64,000 nucleotides of DNA. Origin: Acorus gramineus. Taxonomy: Eukaryota > Streptophyta > Magnoliopsida > Acorales > Acoraceae. The notes under the pieces were generated by a model. That model was given only the letters and a program-made list of their open reading frames with translations. It was not told the origin of the DNA and made no database searches. A program made the translations under genes and the position numbers. Every line of letters starts with the position of its first letter. Position 1 is the stretch's first letter. Positions 61,501 to 64,000 of this stretch are shown one piece after another. The stretch is taken from assembly GCA_030737835.1 (NCBI GenBank), contig CM060854.1, positions 7,574,860 to 7,638,859 of the forward strand, read 5' to 3'.

Positions 61501-62428
61501 TTTTATTCAAATTGTTAATGAAAATTGTATATAGGTTTGAGAGAGAGAGAGAGATACCTTCACATCCACCAATATCTTGAAGATAAGGGTTCCCTTGATA
61601 ACCCGCCGTGCAATTACAACGATAACCGGGGCCATTGGTGGAGTCATAGCAGTAACTGTTCTGGCTTAGGCAAGCATAGTCTGGCTCCACTTTAGCTTCT
61701 TGGCATGTCTTATTCCCAATAGCCCAATCAAGCACCACAGGAACACTTCCATTATTTCTTTCCATGTAGCCAGAGAGATCAGAAATCCCACCGAATCTGA
61801 ACCAATTCTGATCAACAAGGAAGGCGTAGCTACAAGGGTTGAATTGAAGCACATTTGAGTGGTTGGAGTAGCTTCCAAGTTCAACCTCAAAGTATCTGAC
61901 CCCTCTGGGGATGGATGTTTGACAGCACCCAAACCCATCACAAGACCCCTCGGTGATCATGCTCGTGCTATTATTATTACAGATGGAGATGCACCCGGTG
62001 GTGAGGTCTTCCTCGCTCATGGCCTTGATCGTGGCGTAGGTGTCGCAACCCAAAGCCGTGAACTTGTTCTTGGTGGAGGAGAAGGTCAAGGGACCATTAT
62101 GAGCGAGTCTGAAGGAAGGGATGTTGGAATTCGACCTCCCTGACTCGTTGTAGCAGTCCTCGGCCAGGTAATTAGTGACAGTGATCTCTCCTGTTATGAG
62201 AGATATGTCTGTTATATCGATGAGGCCGCTCTTGATGTATGGGATCGGCATAGAATCATTAGTACTGTTGCAGGTGACGGTGAAGAGCCTCTCCATGGAG
62301 CAACTTTCGCCAATGCCGAATGGGTAGGGGATGCTGATGTTGCCGCATTTGTCACGGCAGCCTGGTTTTGCTTGGCAGGAGACCAAAGAGAGTCTCAATA
62401 ATTGAAGGAACAACAGTCCTAGAAACAT
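58549..62428 (-). CDS. Wall-associated receptor kinase-like protein, copy 2
   Basis: The exons 61558-62428, 60888-61037 and 58549-59705 give 725 aa, with the same splice phases as copy 1. It has a signal peptide ([20 protein letters not shown]), GUB_WAK domain, two EGF-like units, a membrane helix and a kinase. The active-site set is intact: GQGGQG, AVKK with the lysine at about 435, HGD at about 527-529 and DFG at about 547-549. It is therefore also non-RD. Most of the kinase is identical to copy 1, while the ectodomain differs more (MERLFTVTCNSTNDS against [17 protein letters not shown]). The genes are tandem copies, 8.6 kb apart start to start. Introns are longer here (1182 against 261, and 520 against 200), swollen by a Tourist-like MITE and a SINE-like repeat. 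Both copies look functional. Confidence 0.92.
60463..60574 (-). mobile_element. Short dispersed repeat (SINE candidate), copy 2
   Basis: It matches 29695-29780. Here a T-run of about 18 (60466-60483) precedes the repeat, which reads as a poly(A) tail on the minus strand. This supports retroposition into intron 2 of WAK copy 2; copy 1 lacks it. Confidence 0.5.
61093..61236. mobile_element. Tourist-like MITE in WAK copy 2 intron
   Basis: The ends GGGTCTGTTTGGATCC and, inverted, AGTTCTGTTTGGATCC are flanked by TAA on both sides. The internal TTTTAAATGCTGAAA and AGCGTTTGA are shared with 19777-20160. It is absent from the matching intron of copy 1 (52749-52948), so it came after the gene duplication. 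Confidence 0.75.
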
Positions 62429-62789
62429 ATTTTGAATGTGTGGGTTTGTGTTTTTGTATGTTCAGTTGAAACTAAAAGCCTCCTTTTTACAAGGAACAAT
62501 ATAGAGTTCAGGGACAGACATAGCCTCATGCTTTCTAGTTTCCTTGTGCTGGGGGGTCAAGGGTAAGGTACAGACAAATTGGGGGTCCAAATCACACTGT
62601 AGTATAACGTGGAATTTGTTGGAAAGTGTGTAAATGTTACACGGGTCTATTTTACAGTTCAAAACACTGATCAAAATGTGTTTTTTTTTCTTTTAAAAAT
62701 CATATATCTCATCTTATGATATATGCATTTTTTAAAAATGTGAAATATATACTTAAATTAATTGAGTGATATTATTTATTAAAAATATA
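62429..62789. promoter_or_regulatory. Upstream region of WAK copy 2
   Basis: The expected promoter side. I see no decisive TATA box or known element. AT content rises after 62680. Confidence 0.3.
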
Positions 62790-64000
62790 AATTTTTTAGG
62801 ATTAAAGATATCTAAGTCCCTAAAAATATGGGAAAACCCATATAAGTCCCTATTAAAATTGAGACAGACGTACGAGTCCTTAAAAAATAAGAAAAACCTA
62901 ATTATCATCCTTGAATTAAATTTTCATTCAAACTTAACGGAATATTTTCAAAATATCCTATCACATATAATTGTATAAACATTGAAGTCCTTATAAACAA
63001 TCATAAAGATAAATTAGTCCCTGCAAAAGATAAAATTGCCCCTGAAAGACTTTTACATTAAATTGTGTACACATTGCAATCCCTATAAACAATCATAAAG
63101 ACAAATTAGTCATTGCAAAAGATAAATTGTCTCTGAAAAGATTTTTACATTTAATTGGATGGACATTACATTCCTTATAAATAATTGTTAAGATAAATTG
63201 ATCCCTCTAAAAGACAAAAATGGCCCTGAATGATTTTTACATTTAATTGTGTAGACATTGCAGTCTTTATTTATTTATAAACAATCATAAAGACAAATAA
63301 TATAATTTATTTATTTATTTTTTCATCTTTTATCCTATTGTTCACACTCCACCTAAACAAGTAATGAATAATGCTATTTTTTTTTAAGGTTTTACTTGCT
63401 TTGAAATACCTATACATGATTTTTCACAAAATTTGTTTATTTACATTCTTAGTAGAGAGAATTTTAATAAATTCATGCCACTTTTTTACTTCCTTTCAAA
63501 CAAAAAGGTAAAAAGAATGCATTCTACTGGTTAAAATATTTTTTTTACATCCAAATTGAGATCTTGAGGTGGAGTGTGAGCGATAGGATAGAATATGAAA
63601 AAATAAATAAATAATTATATTATTTGTCTTTATGATTGTTTATAAGAACTGTAATGTCAACACAATTAAATATAAAAATTCTTCAGGGGTATTTTTATCT
63701 TTTACAGTAATCAATTTGTCTTTACGATTGTTTATAAGGACTGTAATGTCTATCCAATTAAATGTAAAAGTCTTTCAGGGGCAATTTTATCTTTTGCGGG
63801 AACTAATTTGTCTTTATGATTATTTATAGTCTTTGCAATGTGTTCACAATTTAATGAAAAAGTCTTTTAGGGGCAATTTTATCTTTTCTAGGGACTAATT
63901 TGTCTTTATGGCTGTTTATAAGGACTTTAATGTCTACACAATTATATGTGATGGAATATTCTAAGAATATTCCATTAAGTTTGGATAGAAATTTAACTCA
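62790..64000. mobile_element. Long foldback element with 92-bp tandem units in both arms (runs off the edge)
   Basis: The left arm (about 62880-63354) and the right arm (about 63567-64000) are inverted copies. The hairpin root is TTTCATCTTTTATCCTATTG ... ACTCCACCT at 63321-63354 against 63567-63600. In each arm the phrase ATAAACAATCATAAAGA (or its inverse) repeats four times, at 62993, 63085, 63177 and 63277 and at 63638, 63730, 63822 and 63914. Spacing is 92 bases except one of 100. The right end text (CACAATTATATGTGATGGAA) pairs with the left text before unit 1. No open frame is seen. This is the build of plant Foldback-type elements, not of a simple MITE. Confidence 0.75.

Overview
This is nuclear DNA of a flowering plant. 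The genes are split by GT-AG introns, the non-coding DNA is AT-rich with many poly(A/T) runs, and there are L1-type LINE fragments and many small inverted-repeat elements. The protein families (wall-associated kinases, a POWERDRESS-type SANT protein, S1FA, a HIP1-type RING ligase) are plant families. I cannot name the species. The AT-rich background argues against a grass, and HGD-type wall-associated kinases are, as I recall, common in monocots but not confined to them.

Layout, left to right. A LINE 3' end (1-500, +) is followed by the first two exons of an APC/C-type ubiquitin-conjugating enzyme E2 (UBC19/20-like, minus, 1496-1731); the rest of that gene lies off the left edge. A HIP1-like RING-H2 ubiquitin ligase (minus) has its coding exons between 4778 and 10825. 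A TATA box and a noncoding first exon near 18050 suggest a long 5' leader whose introns hold a duplicated segment and a LINE fragment. From 18.2 to 27.3 kb lies a gene-free stretch packed with inverted-repeat elements, tandem duplications and a LINE carrying a nested Tourist-like element. An intronless SEC61 beta gene (minus, 27702-28031) follows. The largest gene is a POWERDRESS-like two-SANT corepressor (plus, 31830-44282, 1722 aa, four coding exons, one 6.5 kb intron), preceded by a cluster of three G-boxes and an overlapping upstream ORF. It converges on S1FA (minus, 45333-48593, 79 aa). Two tandem wall-associated receptor kinases (minus, 51181-53828 and 58549-62428), both with an HGD (non-RD) catalytic loop, close the gene content. 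The right edge enters a foldback element with four 92-bp tandem units in each arm.

The genes do not form a pathway. An E2 and an E3 of ubiquitination lie near each other, but HIP1-type ligases are not known partners of E2-C, so I read this as coincidence. The only clear functional cluster is the kinase pair, a tandem duplication that includes the 3' flank and has since diverged in intron length through insertions. No finished LTR retrotransposon, tRNA, rRNA or CRISPR was found. All exon models were built by hand from splice signals, reading phase and family resemblance, with no transcript evidence.
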